Below the pieces are notes generated by a model that was not told the origin of the DNA, ran no database searches, and was given only the letters and a program-made list of their open reading frames with translations. Source: Streptomyces sp. ISL-98 (GTDB lineage: Bacteria; Actinomycetota; Actinomycetes; Streptomycetales; Streptomycetaceae). From it: a stretch of 64,000 bases of DNA. Below, in pieces: positions 49,426 to 58,233 of the stretch. Location of the stretch: contig NZ_JAGGPB010000026.1 in assembly GCF_018614055.1 (NCBI RefSeq), positions 1 through 64,000 on the forward strand, in the 5' to 3' direction. The stretch's first letter is position 1; the number at the start of each line of letters is the position of its first letter. The position numbers were made by a program, and so were the translations under genes.

Positions 49426-52116
49426 ATGGTGCCCCGTCAGGAGCACCCGGTCACCGTCCCGCTGCTGGAACGCGAGACGGAACTCGCCGCCGCCGCACAC
49501 GCCGTAGAAGCGCTGTGCGCCGACACGCCCGGCGGTGGGGTTCTCGTCTACAGCGGCGAGGCCGGACTGGGCAAGACAGCAATGTTGTCCGAGGTACGCC
49601 GCATGGCCGCCGGACGCTGCACCGTATGGTCCGCACGAGGCGGCGAGACCGTCACATCCGTGCCGTTCCATGTCGTACGACAACTGCTGCAACCCGCGCT
49701 CACACTGCCCGGCACCGTAGACACCCGTGGCCTGCTCGGCGACGGCTACGAGATCATCGGCCCCGCCCTCGGCGTGGCACCGCCGGGCGGGCAGGCCGAC
49801 CCGCAGGGTGTCCGTGACGGCCTCGACACCCTCGTCGTACGACTGGCGGCGGCGTACCGTCCGCTCGTCCTGATCGTGGACGACGCGCACTGGTGCGACC
49901 TGGAGACCCTCGGCTGGCTGGCCTCGTTCGTCCAGCGGCGCGAGCTTCCCGTCCTCGTCGTCATCGCGTACCGCACCGAGGAACCCGTCGGCGACACAGC
50001 GGAGTTCATCCGCGCGATCGAGGCGGCCGCGCGCGAATGCGTGTCCCTGCAGGCGCTCACTCCCTCCGCCGCGGCCGGGCTCGTACGGGCCGATCTCGGC
50101 GAGCACGCCGACGATCCGTTCTGCCGCGAGGTGTGGGCGGTCACCGGCGGCAACCTGTACGAGACCGTGGAACTGATCGCCAAAGTGCGCGACGAGGGCC
50201 TGGACCCCGTCGAATGCTCCGCGGGCGCCCTGCGCGCCCTCGGCGCGTCGGCACGCGGCACCGGGCTGATCAACAGGCTCGAAGAGCTCGGCACCGTGAC
50301 CACCCGGTTCGCCTGGGCGGCCGCGATTCTCGGCACCGAGATCTTCCTGGACCTCGCTGCATCGCTCGCCGTACTCGGGCGTGCCGAGGCCGCCGACTGT
50401 GCCGAACGGCTGCGCGCGGCCCGCATCCTCGAAGGGACGGACCCGATGGAGTTCGTCCACCCGCTCATCGCGGGCGGCGTCTACCGCGCCATCCCGTCCG
50501 CGATGCGCACCGCCATGCACGGCAGGGCCGCCTGGGCGGTCACCCGGGTCGGCCGGGGCGCGGCGGCCGCCGCCAGGCACCTCCTCGAAGTCCACCCGGA
50601 CGACGATCCCGAACTGGTCGCACAGCTGCGCGCCGCGGCCGCCGAGCATCTCGCGGTGGGAGCGCCGGACGCCGCGAGGCGCTGCCTGGAGCGTGCCCTC
50701 CAGGAGCCGCCACTGCCCGAGCACCACGCCCAGGTCCTGTACGAACTGGGCTGCGCCACGCTGCTGACCTCACCCGCCACCACGGTCGGCCACCTGCGGG
50801 CCGCCCTCGACATGCCGGGGCTCGACGCCGGCCAGCGCGTCGACGTGGTGTTCCGGCTGTCCCAGGCCCTCACCCACAACAACCAGACACGGGAAGCCGC
50901 GCAGGTCGTGGCCGCCGAGGTGGCAAGGACCGCACCGGGGCCCGCCAGGATGCGGCTCCAGGCCGTGCACTTCCTGTGGGAGGGAGTGCAGGCGGCCGAG
51001 GACGACGGGCCCGGACGGTCCCGCCGCCTCGCCGCGATGACCGACGGCCTCCGGGGCCGCGACAACTCCGAACGCGTCCTGCTGATACTGAGAGCCTTTG
51101 ACGGCACCGCACGTGGCGAGAATGCGGAGGAGATCGTCCAGATCTGCGACGGCGCCCTGTACGAGGGCCGGCTCGCGCCCGGGCTCGGCTGGACCAACAC
51201 CACATGGGGCTTCGAACCCCCGGCCCTGCTCGGCCTCACCTACGCCTTCGCGGACCGGCTCGACCAGGCCGAGAGGCTCTTCGACGAGGCGCTGCACGAC
51301 TTCGAGCTCTCCGGCTGGAGCGGCGGCCACCTCGCCTTCGCTCACACCCAGGTCGGCTATCTCCAGCGCAGGCGCGGCAACCTCGCGGAGGCCGAGATGT
51401 ATCTGCGCGAGAGCCTGCGCCTCGCCGAGCGCGTTGGGGACGGCCTGCCGATGCACTGGGACGCCGCGTGCATGCTCATCGACACGCTGCTCGCCAGGGG
51501 CAGGATCGACGCCGCCCAGGAGGCGGCCGACCGCTATGCGTTCGCCCCTCCGTACCCGTCCTCGATGGTGATCCCCGACGCGCAGTGCGTACGCGGAAGG
51601 CTGCTGCTCGCCCAGGGTCGCACCAAGGAAGCCGTCGCCGAACTCGAAGCAGCGGGCGATGCGTTGACCGCTCGCGGCCATCACAACGGGATCATGGCCC
51701 CATGGGCGAGCGACCTCGCCCGCGCGGTGGCCGCCGAGGAACCCGAGCGTGCGGCCGCCCTCGCCGCCTACGCCCGCGACCGCGCCGAGCGCTTCGGCAC
51801 CGACACGGCCATCGGTGAGTCACTGCGCTGCGAGGCGGCCCTGGCCGAGGGCGAGCGCGCTGTGGAACTGCTGTCCAAGGCGGTCGCGTTCCTCGAAGCG
51901 TCCCCGTGCGCGTACGAGCATGCGCTGGCCCGTGTCGAGTACGGCATCGCGGCCGGGTCCGCCGGGGAACTGACCCGGGGCCTGGCGCTCGCGGAGTCGT
52001 GCAGCGCGGACGGCCTGGTGGCACGGGCGAGGCAGGCACTGCGGTCCCTCGAACCGGACCGGAAGGCCCGCCCCGGCCGAGGGGCCTACAGCTCCCGAGG
52101 GGGCCGGAGCTACTGA
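49426..52116 (+). CDS. LAL-like AAA ATPase lacking a LuxR DNA-binding domain
   Basis: About 896 residues from ATG 49426 (ATG 49423 and GTG 49429 are alternatives; GGGGAGGG precedes all three). The N-terminal ATPase has Walker A GEAGLGKTAM and Walker B LVLIVDDAHWCD. The rest is TPR-like helical repeat (AEMYLRESLRLAERVGDGLP, then AAQEAADRY). Typical LAL regulators end with a LuxR helix-turn-helix; this one ends after ALRSLEPDRKARPGRGAYSS with none. It may act through another DNA-binding protein such as the LuxR regulator at 30416-31402, or be a decayed regulator. It is the last gene of the cluster and overlaps the convergent SGNH gene by 7 bases. Confidence 0.83.
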   Translation: MVPRQEHPVTVPLLERETELAAAAHAVEALCADTPGGGVLVYSGEAGLGKTAMLSEVRRMAAGRCTVWSARGGETVTSVPFHVVRQLLQPALTLPGTVDTRGLLGDGYEIIGPALGVAPPGGQADPQGVRDGLDTLVVRLAAAYRPLVLIVDDAHWCDLETLGWLASFVQRRELPVLVVIAYRTEEPVGDTAEFIRAIEAAARECVSLQALTPSAAAGLVRADLGEHADDPFCREVWAVTGGNLYETVELIAKVRDEGLDPVECSAGALRALGASARGTGLINRLEELGTVTTRFAWAAAILGTEIFLDLAASLAVLGRAEAADCAERLRAARILEGTDPMEFVHPLIAGGVYRAIPSAMRTAMHGRAAWAVTRVGRGAAAAARHLLEVHPDDDPELVAQLRAAAAEHLAVGAPDAARRCLERALQEPPLPEHHAQVLYELGCATLLTSPATTVGHLRAALDMPGLDAGQRVDVVFRLSQALTHNNQTREAAQVVAAEVARTAPGPARMRLQAVHFLWEGVQAAEDDGPGRSRRLAAMTDGLRGRDNSERVLLILRAFDGTARGENAEEIVQICDGALYEGRLAPGLGWTNTTWGFEPPALLGLTYAFADRLDQAERLFDEALHDFELSGWSGGHLAFAHTQVGYLQRRRGNLAEAEMYLRESLRLAERVGDGLPMHWDAACMLIDTLLARGRIDAAQEAADRYAFAPPYPSSMVIPDAQCVRGRLLLAQGRTKEAVAELEAAGDALTARGHHNGIMAPWASDLARAVAAEEPERAAALAAYARDRAERFGTDTAIGESLRCEAALAEGERAVELLSKAVAFLEASPCAYEHALARVEYGIAAGSAGELTRGLALAESCSADGLVARARQALRSLEPDRKARPGRGAYSSRGGRSY

Positions 52117-53378
52117 CGCCTTGAGCAGCGCAGGCTCTTCAGATCGACGGTGTCGCTCATCGTCCGCATCCCCGCGTCATTGGGGTGGAGATGGTCTCCG
52201 CTGTTGTACGCCGGAAGGATCCGGGACGGTGCGGCCGGGTCCTTGACCGCTCTGTCGAAGTCGACTACCGCGTCGAACGCGCCGCTGTCCCGGATGAAGG
52301 CATTGACCTCCTGCCGCACGGCTTCCCCTCCCGGCGTCCAATCCCGCCAGCCTTCGTACGGCATGACGGTCGCGCCGACCACGCATACGCCCGCCGCGTG
52401 CGACCTGGTGATGAGCTGCCGGTAGCCGGCGATCACCTCGGCGGCGGTGGGCGCGGGGACGCCCTTGATGTCGTTGACCCCTTCGAGCAGGACCATGGTG
52501 CGCACGCCCCGCTGGGACAGGACGTCCCGGTCGAGCCGCTTGAGCGCGCTCTCGCCCGACCCGTCCTTGAGGACCTTGTTGCCGGAGATCCCCTCGTTGG
52601 CGACGCCCTTGATGCGCGAGCCGGGATCGGCGTCCAGCCTGCGGGCGAGGAAGTCCGGCCAGCGGCGGTTGGTGTCCCGGGTCGAGATGGCGCCGTCGGT
52701 GATGGAGTCTCCGAGCGTGGCGACGGCGCCGGTGCCGCGCCGGGCGCCGACCGTCACCGCGTCGAGGTAGAACCAGGAGGTGATCCGCTGGGTGTAGGGG
52801 GTGGCGGAGTCGTCGGAGGCGTGGTCGCCGGCGGGGGCGATGTACGACGTCTGGAGGGCCATCTTGTGCCCGGTCGCGACGCCGCCCGCGCTGCGTACGT
52901 ACAGGCTGACGGCGAGGTCGGACTGCGGCCGCAGCGTCCCGGGCAGCTGGTCGCTGTAGACGGATCCGCCGGGCGGGACGGTGACCGAGGGCGAGCCGCC
53001 GAAGGACAGCGGGCGGTTGGTGCCGGGCACCAGGGAGGCGCCCGAGGAGCGGAGTCCGGCGAAGGCGCGGCCGAACGTCACCGGCTGGTCGCCGAAGGCG
53101 TTGGAGAGCCGGATCCGCAGCCCGGTGCCGCCCGCGCTGGTGCGCACGACGAGCCGGTACGTACGATCGGGGAAGGCGGCGGCGGTGGTCAGCCGGTCGG
53201 TGCTGGCGGCCCAGGTGACGACGGGCGTGGTGCCCCGGGCGGCGGATGCGGCGGATGCGCTGGACTCGGCCGTCCGGTCGGCGGCGGACGTGGGGCCGGC
53301 GGCGAGGACTGTCCCGATCGCGACGGCGACGGCGGTCATGGTGTGCACGGCGCGGCTGCGTAACTTGGGTCTGTTCAT
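52110..53378 (-). CDS. secreted SGNH/GDSL hydrolase
   Basis: 422 residues. A signal peptide (AVHTMTAVAVAIGTVLAAGP, cleavage near SAA) is followed by a beta-rich domain (about 40-195), then the SGNH catalytic domain. Block I is LGDSITDG (Ser), block II has NEGISGNK (Gly), block III is LEGVNDI (Asn) and block V is DHLHPND (Asp, His). It is probably an extracellular esterase acting on polysaccharide acetyl groups or lipids. The gene stands alone. Confidence 0.92.
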   Translation of the reverse strand: MNRPKLRSRAVHTMTAVAVAIGTVLAAGPTSAADRTAESSASAASAARGTTPVVTWAASTDRLTTAAAFPDRTYRLVVRTSAGGTGLRIRLSNAFGDQPVTFGRAFAGLRSSGASLVPGTNRPLSFGGSPSVTVPPGGSVYSDQLPGTLRPQSDLAVSLYVRSAGGVATGHKMALQTSYIAPAGDHASDDSATPYTQRITSWFYLDAVTVGARRGTGAVATLGDSITDGAISTRDTNRRWPDFLARRLDADPGSRIKGVANEGISGNKVLKDGSGESALKRLDRDVLSQRGVRTMVLLEGVNDIKGVPAPTAAEVIAGYRQLITRSHAAGVCVVGATVMPYEGWRDWTPGGEAVRQEVNAFIRDSGAFDAVVDFDRAVKDPAAPSRILPAYNSGDHLHPNDAGMRTMSDTVDLKSLRCSRRQ

Positions 53379-53556
53379 GGCGCGGAGATTCCTCTCCCGG
53401 GCATCATGGACATGCCAGAACTGGCACTGAGGGTATTGACTCCCGGTACGACATGTCTTGTCCAGAGCGCCCCACCCGAAACGACGCCTTCCGGGTGGTC
53501 GGGCGGCGGTGGTCCGAGGTGTGTGTGGTGAGAGGCCGGTCGTCAGAGACCGGTGG

Positions 53557-53979
53557 TCACGGCAGCTGTCGCGGCGCAGCGGCGGCCGACCAGGCGGGCG
53601 CGGTCCCCGCCACGCGGCACGCCATCAGGTAGAGCGGAATCGGCGGCGTGTACGGCGCGTTGCCGTCCGGCCAGTGGATCAGGCGCGGACGTGTCGCCGG
53701 TACGTACGCCCCGGCGACGTATCGTGCGGGCTGCGGCCAGGTCAGTCCGAGGTCCGAGCCTGACGGCACGATCCACCACCACCAGTCGGCGTCGGCGAAC
53801 ACGCAGCCCGGCCGCGACAGGTGCGCCATGAGCCGGAATCCGTGCCGCGCGGGCAGTCCCACTGCATCGCAGCCGAGCGGGGCGGACAGCTCGGCCGGCA
53901 CGGGCAGGAGTACCCGGCCGCCTGTCCTGCCGGCGCCGCGGCGGGCGCGGGAGAGACGACCGGCCGGCAGGCTGGTCAT
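53557..53979 (-). CDS. conserved hypothetical protein with WWWWIVPSGSDLG motif
   Basis: 140 residues from ATG 53979. The central block GCVFADADWWWWIVPSGSDL, then TWPQPARYVAGAYVPATRPR and IHWPDGNAPYTPPIPLYLMA, is a well-conserved Streptomyces protein that I know only as hypothetical. It usually lies, as here, just downstream of an RsbW-like ATPase gene (8 bases apart) beside a DUF5753 regulator and a DUF397 gene. It probably belongs to that regulatory unit; function unknown. The gap 53379-53556 holds nothing I recognise. Confidence 0.7.
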   Translation of the reverse strand: MTSLPAGRLSRARRGAGRTGGRVLLPVPAELSAPLGCDAVGLPARHGFRLMAHLSRPGCVFADADWWWWIVPSGSDLGLTWPQPARYVAGAYVPATRPRLIHWPDGNAPYTPPIPLYLMACRVAGTAPAWSAAAAPRQLP

Positions 53980-53987
53980 TACGGACC

Positions 53988-54428
53988 TCAGCAAGGAAGC
54001 TCCGCCCAGACGACGCGGCCGGGCCCGTCCTCGGCGTCGCGCGTTCCCCAGAAGCTGCTCATGGCGTCGACAAGCTGCAGCCCGCGCCCGTGCTCCTCCT
54101 CGGCGGCCTGGCGCAGTTGCGGTCCGGTCGGACGTAGCCCTTGATCTTTCACGGCGACGCGCAACCGCCCGTCGCTGTCGCGCAGTTCGCACACGATGTG
54201 CTCGCTCGCGGTGTGCAGCAGGGCATTGGTGAAGAGCTCCGAGACGACCAGTGCCGCCGTGTCGCAGGTGTCGTCGTCGACGCCCCACCGGGTTAGCTGA
54301 TCTCTCGTCAGGCGCCGGGCGGCGGCGACACATTCGGCTCGTGCCGGCAAATCGAAGCCGTACCGCCGTATGTCCGTCCCCTGGCACCGGTCCATGAGCC
54401 GGGGGGCGAGCGTATTGCCTGGTGCCAC
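53988..54428 (-). CDS. RsbW/SpoIIAB-like ATP-binding protein
   Basis: 146 residues with a GHKL ATPase fold. The N-box is VVSELFTNALLH, followed by RVAVKDQGLRP (G1) and EEEHGRGLQLVDAM (G2). Such stand-alone ATPases act as anti-sigma factors or serine kinases in partner-switching. It is divergent from the DUF5753 regulator and sits upstream of the conserved hypothetical gene. This grouping matches the WhiJ-type neighbourhoods that influence development and antibiotic production in Streptomyces. Confidence 0.85.
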   Translation of the reverse strand: MAPGNTLAPRLMDRCQGTDIRRYGFDLPARAECVAAARRLTRDQLTRWGVDDDTCDTAALVVSELFTNALLHTASEHIVCELRDSDGRLRVAVKDQGLRPTGPQLRQAAEEEHGRGLQLVDAMSSFWGTRDAEDGPGRVVWAELPC

Positions 54429-54449
54429 GAGCGCTTCCTCACGGTGTGG

Positions 54450-54465
54450 GTGAACGGTAGTTCAC
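54450..54465. promoter_or_regulatory. GTGAAC-N4-GTTCAC palindrome in divergent regulatory region
   Basis: Perfect 6-base arms, 4 bases apart, lie 22 bases upstream of the RsbW-like gene and about 120 bases upstream of the DUF5753 regulator gene. A second weaker repeat, CTGTGAAAATTACAG, is at about 54506-54520. Both are candidate sites for the regulator. The gap 54429-54586 holds no gene. Confidence 0.45.
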
Positions 54466-54586
54466 AGTACAACTCTCCCTCCGGCGGGCACACTTGGCAA
54501 GAGGCACTGTGAAAATTACAGAGTGTCGTTTCTTTGGTCGCGACTGCGTGGCACACTGCTCGCAACAGCCCATGGGGAGGTCTGAA

Positions 54587-55447
54587 GTGAGTGAACCGAG
54601 GTCCGCCCCGACGGTGGGTCAGGTCGTTCTCGGCAAGCGCCTGCAGGACCTGCGCGAGCGGTCCGGGACGAGCCGCGAGGAGGCCGCCAAGATCCTGCGC
54701 GTCGCCCCGGCGACGATCCGCCGGATGGAGACCGCCGAGGTCGCGCTCAAAATCCCTTACGTACAGCTGCTCCTCAAGGCGTACGGGAACTCCGAGGAAG
54801 ACGCCGAAGCCTTCGTCGAGCTGGCCGAGGAGGCCAACAAACCCGGCTGGTGGCAGCGATTCCACGGGATCCTGCCCGACTGGTTCAGCATGTACGTCAG
54901 CCTGGAGGGCTCGGCGTCGCTCATCAGGGCGTACGAACCCCAATTCGTGCCGGGGCTGCTCCAGACCGAGAGCTACGCCCGCGCGATCATGCGCAGCGGG
55001 GCGGTCGGCCAGAGCAGACCCGGGGACATCGACCGGCACGTCGCTCTGCGCATGGAGCGCCAGAGCCTCCTCACCAGACCCGACGCCCCGAAGCTGTGGG
55101 TCGTGATGGACGAAACGGTCCTGCGTCGTCCCGTCGGCAGTCCGGACGTACTGGGGGAGCAGCTCGACCGGCTCATCGAGGCCGCCGAGATGCCCAATGT
55201 AACGCTGCAGATCGCGGAGTTCGCGACCGGACACCACGCGGGCACCTACGGCCCCTTCGTCCTCTTCCGCTTCGCCGTGCCGGAGCTCCCGGACATGGTC
55301 TACAGCGAGTACCTGACCGGCGCCGTCTATCTCGATGCGCGGCCCGAGGTGGCAGCCCACCTTGAAGTCATGGACCGCATGGCGGCTCAGGCCGCAACTG
55401 CACAACGCACAAAGGAGATCCTGAAAGATCTCCGCAAGGAGCTGTGA
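54587..55447 (+). CDS. WhiJ-like XRE regulator with DUF5753 domain
   Basis: 286 residues from GTG 54587, with GGGAGG 6 bases upstream; an ATG at 54572 overlaps that site and is less likely. The N-terminal helix-turn-helix is LGKRLQDLRERSGTSREEAA then KILRVAPATIRRMETAEVAL. The DUF5753 domain (about 95-280) has YEPQFVPGLLQTESYARAIM and MDETVLRRPVGSPDVLGEQL. It is translationally coupled to the DUF397 gene downstream. These pairs are typical developmental and antibiotic regulators. Confidence 0.9.
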   Translation: MSEPRSAPTVGQVVLGKRLQDLRERSGTSREEAAKILRVAPATIRRMETAEVALKIPYVQLLLKAYGNSEEDAEAFVELAEEANKPGWWQRFHGILPDWFSMYVSLEGSASLIRAYEPQFVPGLLQTESYARAIMRSGAVGQSRPGDIDRHVALRMERQSLLTRPDAPKLWVVMDETVLRRPVGSPDVLGEQLDRLIEAAEMPNVTLQIAEFATGHHAGTYGPFVLFRFAVPELPDMVYSEYLTGAVYLDARPEVAAHLEVMDRMAAQAATAQRTKEILKDLRKEL

Positions 55448-55683
55448 TGGACTGGATATACAACGGAATGCCCGCGACCGACCTCCCCGCCGAAGGCTGG
55501 TACAAGCCGTGGAGCGGCGGCAATGGCGGCAACTGCATCGAGGCGATGAAGCTGGCTGACGGCAGAGTCGCGGTCCGCCAGTCCGCCGACCCCGAAGGTC
55601 CCGCGCTGATCTACACCCCCGGCGAGATCGCCGCTTTCATCCGGGGAGCGAAGGCCGGCCAGGCCGACTTCCTGCTCACCTGA
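55444..55683 (+). CDS. DUF397 partner protein of the WhiJ-like regulator
   Basis: 79 residues (GTG 55444 or ATG 55447), overlapping the regulator stop. The pattern WYKPWSGGNGGNCIEAMKLA, then VAVRQSADPEGPALIYTPGE and IAAFIRGAKAGQADF, is DUF397. Such proteins modulate the neighbouring XRE regulator, probably by direct contact; that is family knowledge rather than sequence evidence. Confidence 0.85.
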   Translation: MMDWIYNGMPATDLPAEGWYKPWSGGNGGNCIEAMKLADGRVAVRQSADPEGPALIYTPGEIAAFIRGAKAGQADFLLT

Positions 55684-55772
55684 TTCAGCTGCCTCATCTG
55701 ATTCACCTGTCTCACCCATCTCACCCGTCTCACCCGTCCACGTTGTCACTGCCACCCCCCATGGAGCGCCGT

Positions 55773-56582
55773 ATGACCGGGCAAGACCGCACCCACGTCG
55801 AGATCGACACCAGCAAGCCGCACCCGGCGCGCATGTACGACTGGTTCCTGGGCGGCAAGGACAACTACCCCGTCGACGAGGAGATGGCCCGCCAGCTCCT
55901 CACTCTCGACTCCCGGGGACGGGACATGGCGCGCGTCAACCGTGCGTTCATGCACCGGGCCACGCGCTGGCTCGCCGAAAACGGCGTACGTCAGTTTCTC
56001 GACATCGGCACGGGCATACCGACCGAGCCCAACCTCCACCAGATCGCCCAGCAGACCGCGCCCGACGCGCGCATCGTCTACTGCGACAACGACCCGATCG
56101 TGCTGGCCCACGCCGAGGCACTGCTGCGCTCGACACCCCAGGGCGCCACGGAGTACATCCAGGCCGACGCGCGTGAGCCCGACGCCATTCTCGAACAGGC
56201 GGGCAAGGTACTCGACTTCAGCCGGCCGGTCGCGCTGTCCCTCGTCGCGCTGCTGCACTTCGTGGGCGACGAGGACGGCGCTCACGCACTGGTGAGCCGC
56301 CTCATGGACCGGCTGCCGTCGGGCAGCTACCTGGTGCTCTCGCACGTCACCGGGGACTTCGACCCCGAGGGCGCGGCGAAGGCGTCCGCGCTGTACAAGG
56401 CGCGGGGCCTGACGCTGCGCCCGCGCTCCCGCGAGGAGTTCGCCGAGTTCTTCAAGGGCTTCGAGCTCGTCGACCCCGGGGTCTCGCTGGCGGCGGAGTG
56501 GCACCCGGAGCTGGGCGAGCTGGTACCGGTGGCGGGCGACGACCCGATCCCGGGGTACACGGGAGTTGCTCGCAAGGTCTGA
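55773..56582 (+). CDS. DUF574/SAM-dependent methyltransferase-type protein
   Basis: 269 residues from ATG 55773, with GGAG 6 bases upstream. The start HVEIDTSKPHPARMYDWFLG with GKDNYPVDEEMARQLL is the signature of the large Streptomyces DUF574 methyltransferase group. The SAM-binding motif is FLDIGTGIPTEPNLHQIA, followed by VYCDNDPIVLAHAEALL. The substrate is unknown. The group is abundant near DUF397/XRE genes. The 44 bases to the convergent xylB gene hold a GC-rich palindromic stretch. Confidence 0.88.
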   Translation: MTGQDRTHVEIDTSKPHPARMYDWFLGGKDNYPVDEEMARQLLTLDSRGRDMARVNRAFMHRATRWLAENGVRQFLDIGTGIPTEPNLHQIAQQTAPDARIVYCDNDPIVLAHAEALLRSTPQGATEYIQADAREPDAILEQAGKVLDFSRPVALSLVALLHFVGDEDGAHALVSRLMDRLPSGSYLVLSHVTGDFDPEGAAKASALYKARGLTLRPRSREEFAEFFKGFELVDPGVSLAAEWHPELGELVPVAGDDPIPGYTGVARKV

Positions 56583-56626
56583 CGCGGGGTGGCGGTGCCG
56601 GGGGGCCTGGCGCCGCAGGCCCCGCC

Positions 56627-58114
56627 CTAGCCGGGGAATCCGCCGCTGACCCGGTCAAGCACCGACGCAACCCGCCGCCAAGTGGCCAAGTCGAGCTCCA
56701 CCGCCGGGAGTTCCCTACCTCCACCCGTACCCCAGCCCGCAGCGACAGCCACCGCATCCCGCCCACCCGCCGCCCCCGCCGCGAGCGCCGCCGCACCCAG
56801 TGCGACCAGCTCAACCGCGTCGGGGATCAGCAGCGGGCGGCCGGAGAGGCGGCGTACGGTCTCCACCCACGTACGGCCCCGCGCGCCTCCGCCGACCACG
56901 CGCAGCGGACGCGCCGCGACCTCGGGGTCGGCCGGGTCCAGGCCGCACGCGCGCAGTACTTCGTCGAGGGCGCGGAGTACCGTGACGGCGGCCCCCTCGT
57001 ACGCCGCGCCCAGGATCTGACGCCCCGTCGTGTCGTGGCGCAGCCCGGTGAGCAGGCCGGAGGCTCCGGGCAGGTCCGGGGTGCGTTCGCCGTCGAGGTA
57101 GGGGAGCAGCACCGCCTCACCGCCGGGCGCGGCGTCTTCGCGGTCGAGGCCGAGCAGCGCGGCGACCTTGTCGACGGCGAGCGTGCAGTTCAGGGTGCAG
57201 GCGAGCGGCAGATACGTGCCGTCGGCGCCGGCGAATCCGGCGAGCGCCGGTGAGGTATCGGCGGGCCTCGTCCTGGTCGCCGCGAATACCGTGCCCGACG
57301 TACCGAGGCTGAGTACCGGATGGTCCAGCAGCCCGGCGCCGCCGAGCCCGAGGCCCACGGCGGCGGCCATGTTGTCGCCCGTACCGGCGGCGACGGCGAT
57401 CCCGGCGGGCAGGCCGAGCTGTGCCGCCGCCGCAGGGGTGAGGGAGCCGATGCGGGTGGCGCCGGTCGGAGCGACGGGCGGCAGCAGTTTCTCGTCCAGG
57501 CCGACCAGCCCGAGGAGTTCGGCGTCGTACGCGCCCGTGGCGGTGGAGTACCAGCACGTGCCCGACGCGTCGCCGGGGTCCGTGGCGGCCACCCCGGCGA
57601 GGCGCTCGGTGAGGAAGTCGTGGGGGAGCCGTACGGCGGCGGCGGACTCGGCGGCGTACGGCTCGTTCTCGCGCAACCACTGCCATTTCGCGGCGGTCAT
57701 CGAGGCGACCGGCACGGATCCGGTACGCGCCGTCCAGGCCCCCGGGCCGCCCAGCGTGGCGGTGAGCGCTACGGCCTGAGGGGCCGAGCGCGTGTCGTTC
57801 CACAGCAGGGCGGGCCGCAGCGGCCGCCCCTCCCCGTCGAGTACGACAAGGCCGTGCTGCTGGCCGGCGACCGCGATGCCGGCGACGGCCGACGCCGGCA
57901 CTCCGCACTCCCGCAGCCCCGCGCCGACAGCCTCGCGCAGCGCCTGCCACCACTCTTCGGGGGCGCTCTCCCGGGTCCCCGCCTCGCCGGTGACCCGGTG
58001 CGGGGCCCGGCCCACGGCGAGCAGCCGGCCCGTGGCGGCATCGACGAACGCCGCTTTCGTGGACTGTGTGGAGCTGTCCACGCCGATGACGATCGAGCTC
58101 GGCGACGGCGGCAT
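56627..58114 (-). CDS. xylB: xylulokinase
   Basis: 495 residues of the FGGY kinase family. IVIGVDSSTQSTKAAFVDAA is the phosphate-1 motif, GIAVAGQQHGLVVLDGEGRP follows, and LSLGTSGTVFA is the phosphate-2 motif. VVGGGARGRTWVETVRRLSG is the adenosine motif. It phosphorylates D-xylulose to xylulose 5-phosphate in the cytoplasm. It is divergent from xylose isomerase, with a shared 119-base promoter region. The assignment to xylulose rests on this pairing as well as on sequence. Confidence 0.92.
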   Translation of the reverse strand: MPPSPSSIVIGVDSSTQSTKAAFVDAATGRLLAVGRAPHRVTGEAGTRESAPEEWWQALREAVGAGLRECGVPASAVAGIAVAGQQHGLVVLDGEGRPLRPALLWNDTRSAPQAVALTATLGGPGAWTARTGSVPVASMTAAKWQWLRENEPYAAESAAAVRLPHDFLTERLAGVAATDPGDASGTCWYSTATGAYDAELLGLVGLDEKLLPPVAPTGATRIGSLTPAAAAQLGLPAGIAVAAGTGDNMAAAVGLGLGGAGLLDHPVLSLGTSGTVFAATRTRPADTSPALAGFAGADGTYLPLACTLNCTLAVDKVAALLGLDREDAAPGGEAVLLPYLDGERTPDLPGASGLLTGLRHDTTGRQILGAAYEGAAVTVLRALDEVLRACGLDPADPEVAARPLRVVGGGARGRTWVETVRRLSGRPLLIPDAVELVALGAAALAAGAAGGRDAVAVAAGWGTGGGRELPAVELDLATWRRVASVLDRVSGGFPG

Positions 58115-58187
58115 GGGGCGGCCCCTTTTCTTCCCGTTTCGTGGCTCCACGGCCTCATGGCTTCTGCGGAACAGGGTGGTCGTGCAG

Positions 58188-58212
58188 TATTAGTAATGTC
58201 AACAAACAAATC
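58188..58212. promoter_or_regulatory. AT-rich XylR/ROK-like operator between xylB and xylA
   Basis: The segment TATTAGTAATGTC followed by AACAAACAAATC is a sharp AT-rich island in GC-rich DNA and an imperfect inverted repeat. It resembles the TTAGTTTGT...ACAAACTAA sites of XylR-type ROK repressors. It lies about 22 bases upstream of the xylA start and 75 upstream of xylB. The ROK gene at 59676-60905 is the probable regulator. Confidence 0.5.
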
Positions 58213-58233
58213 CATGGCTGCGAGGTCTGCGAG

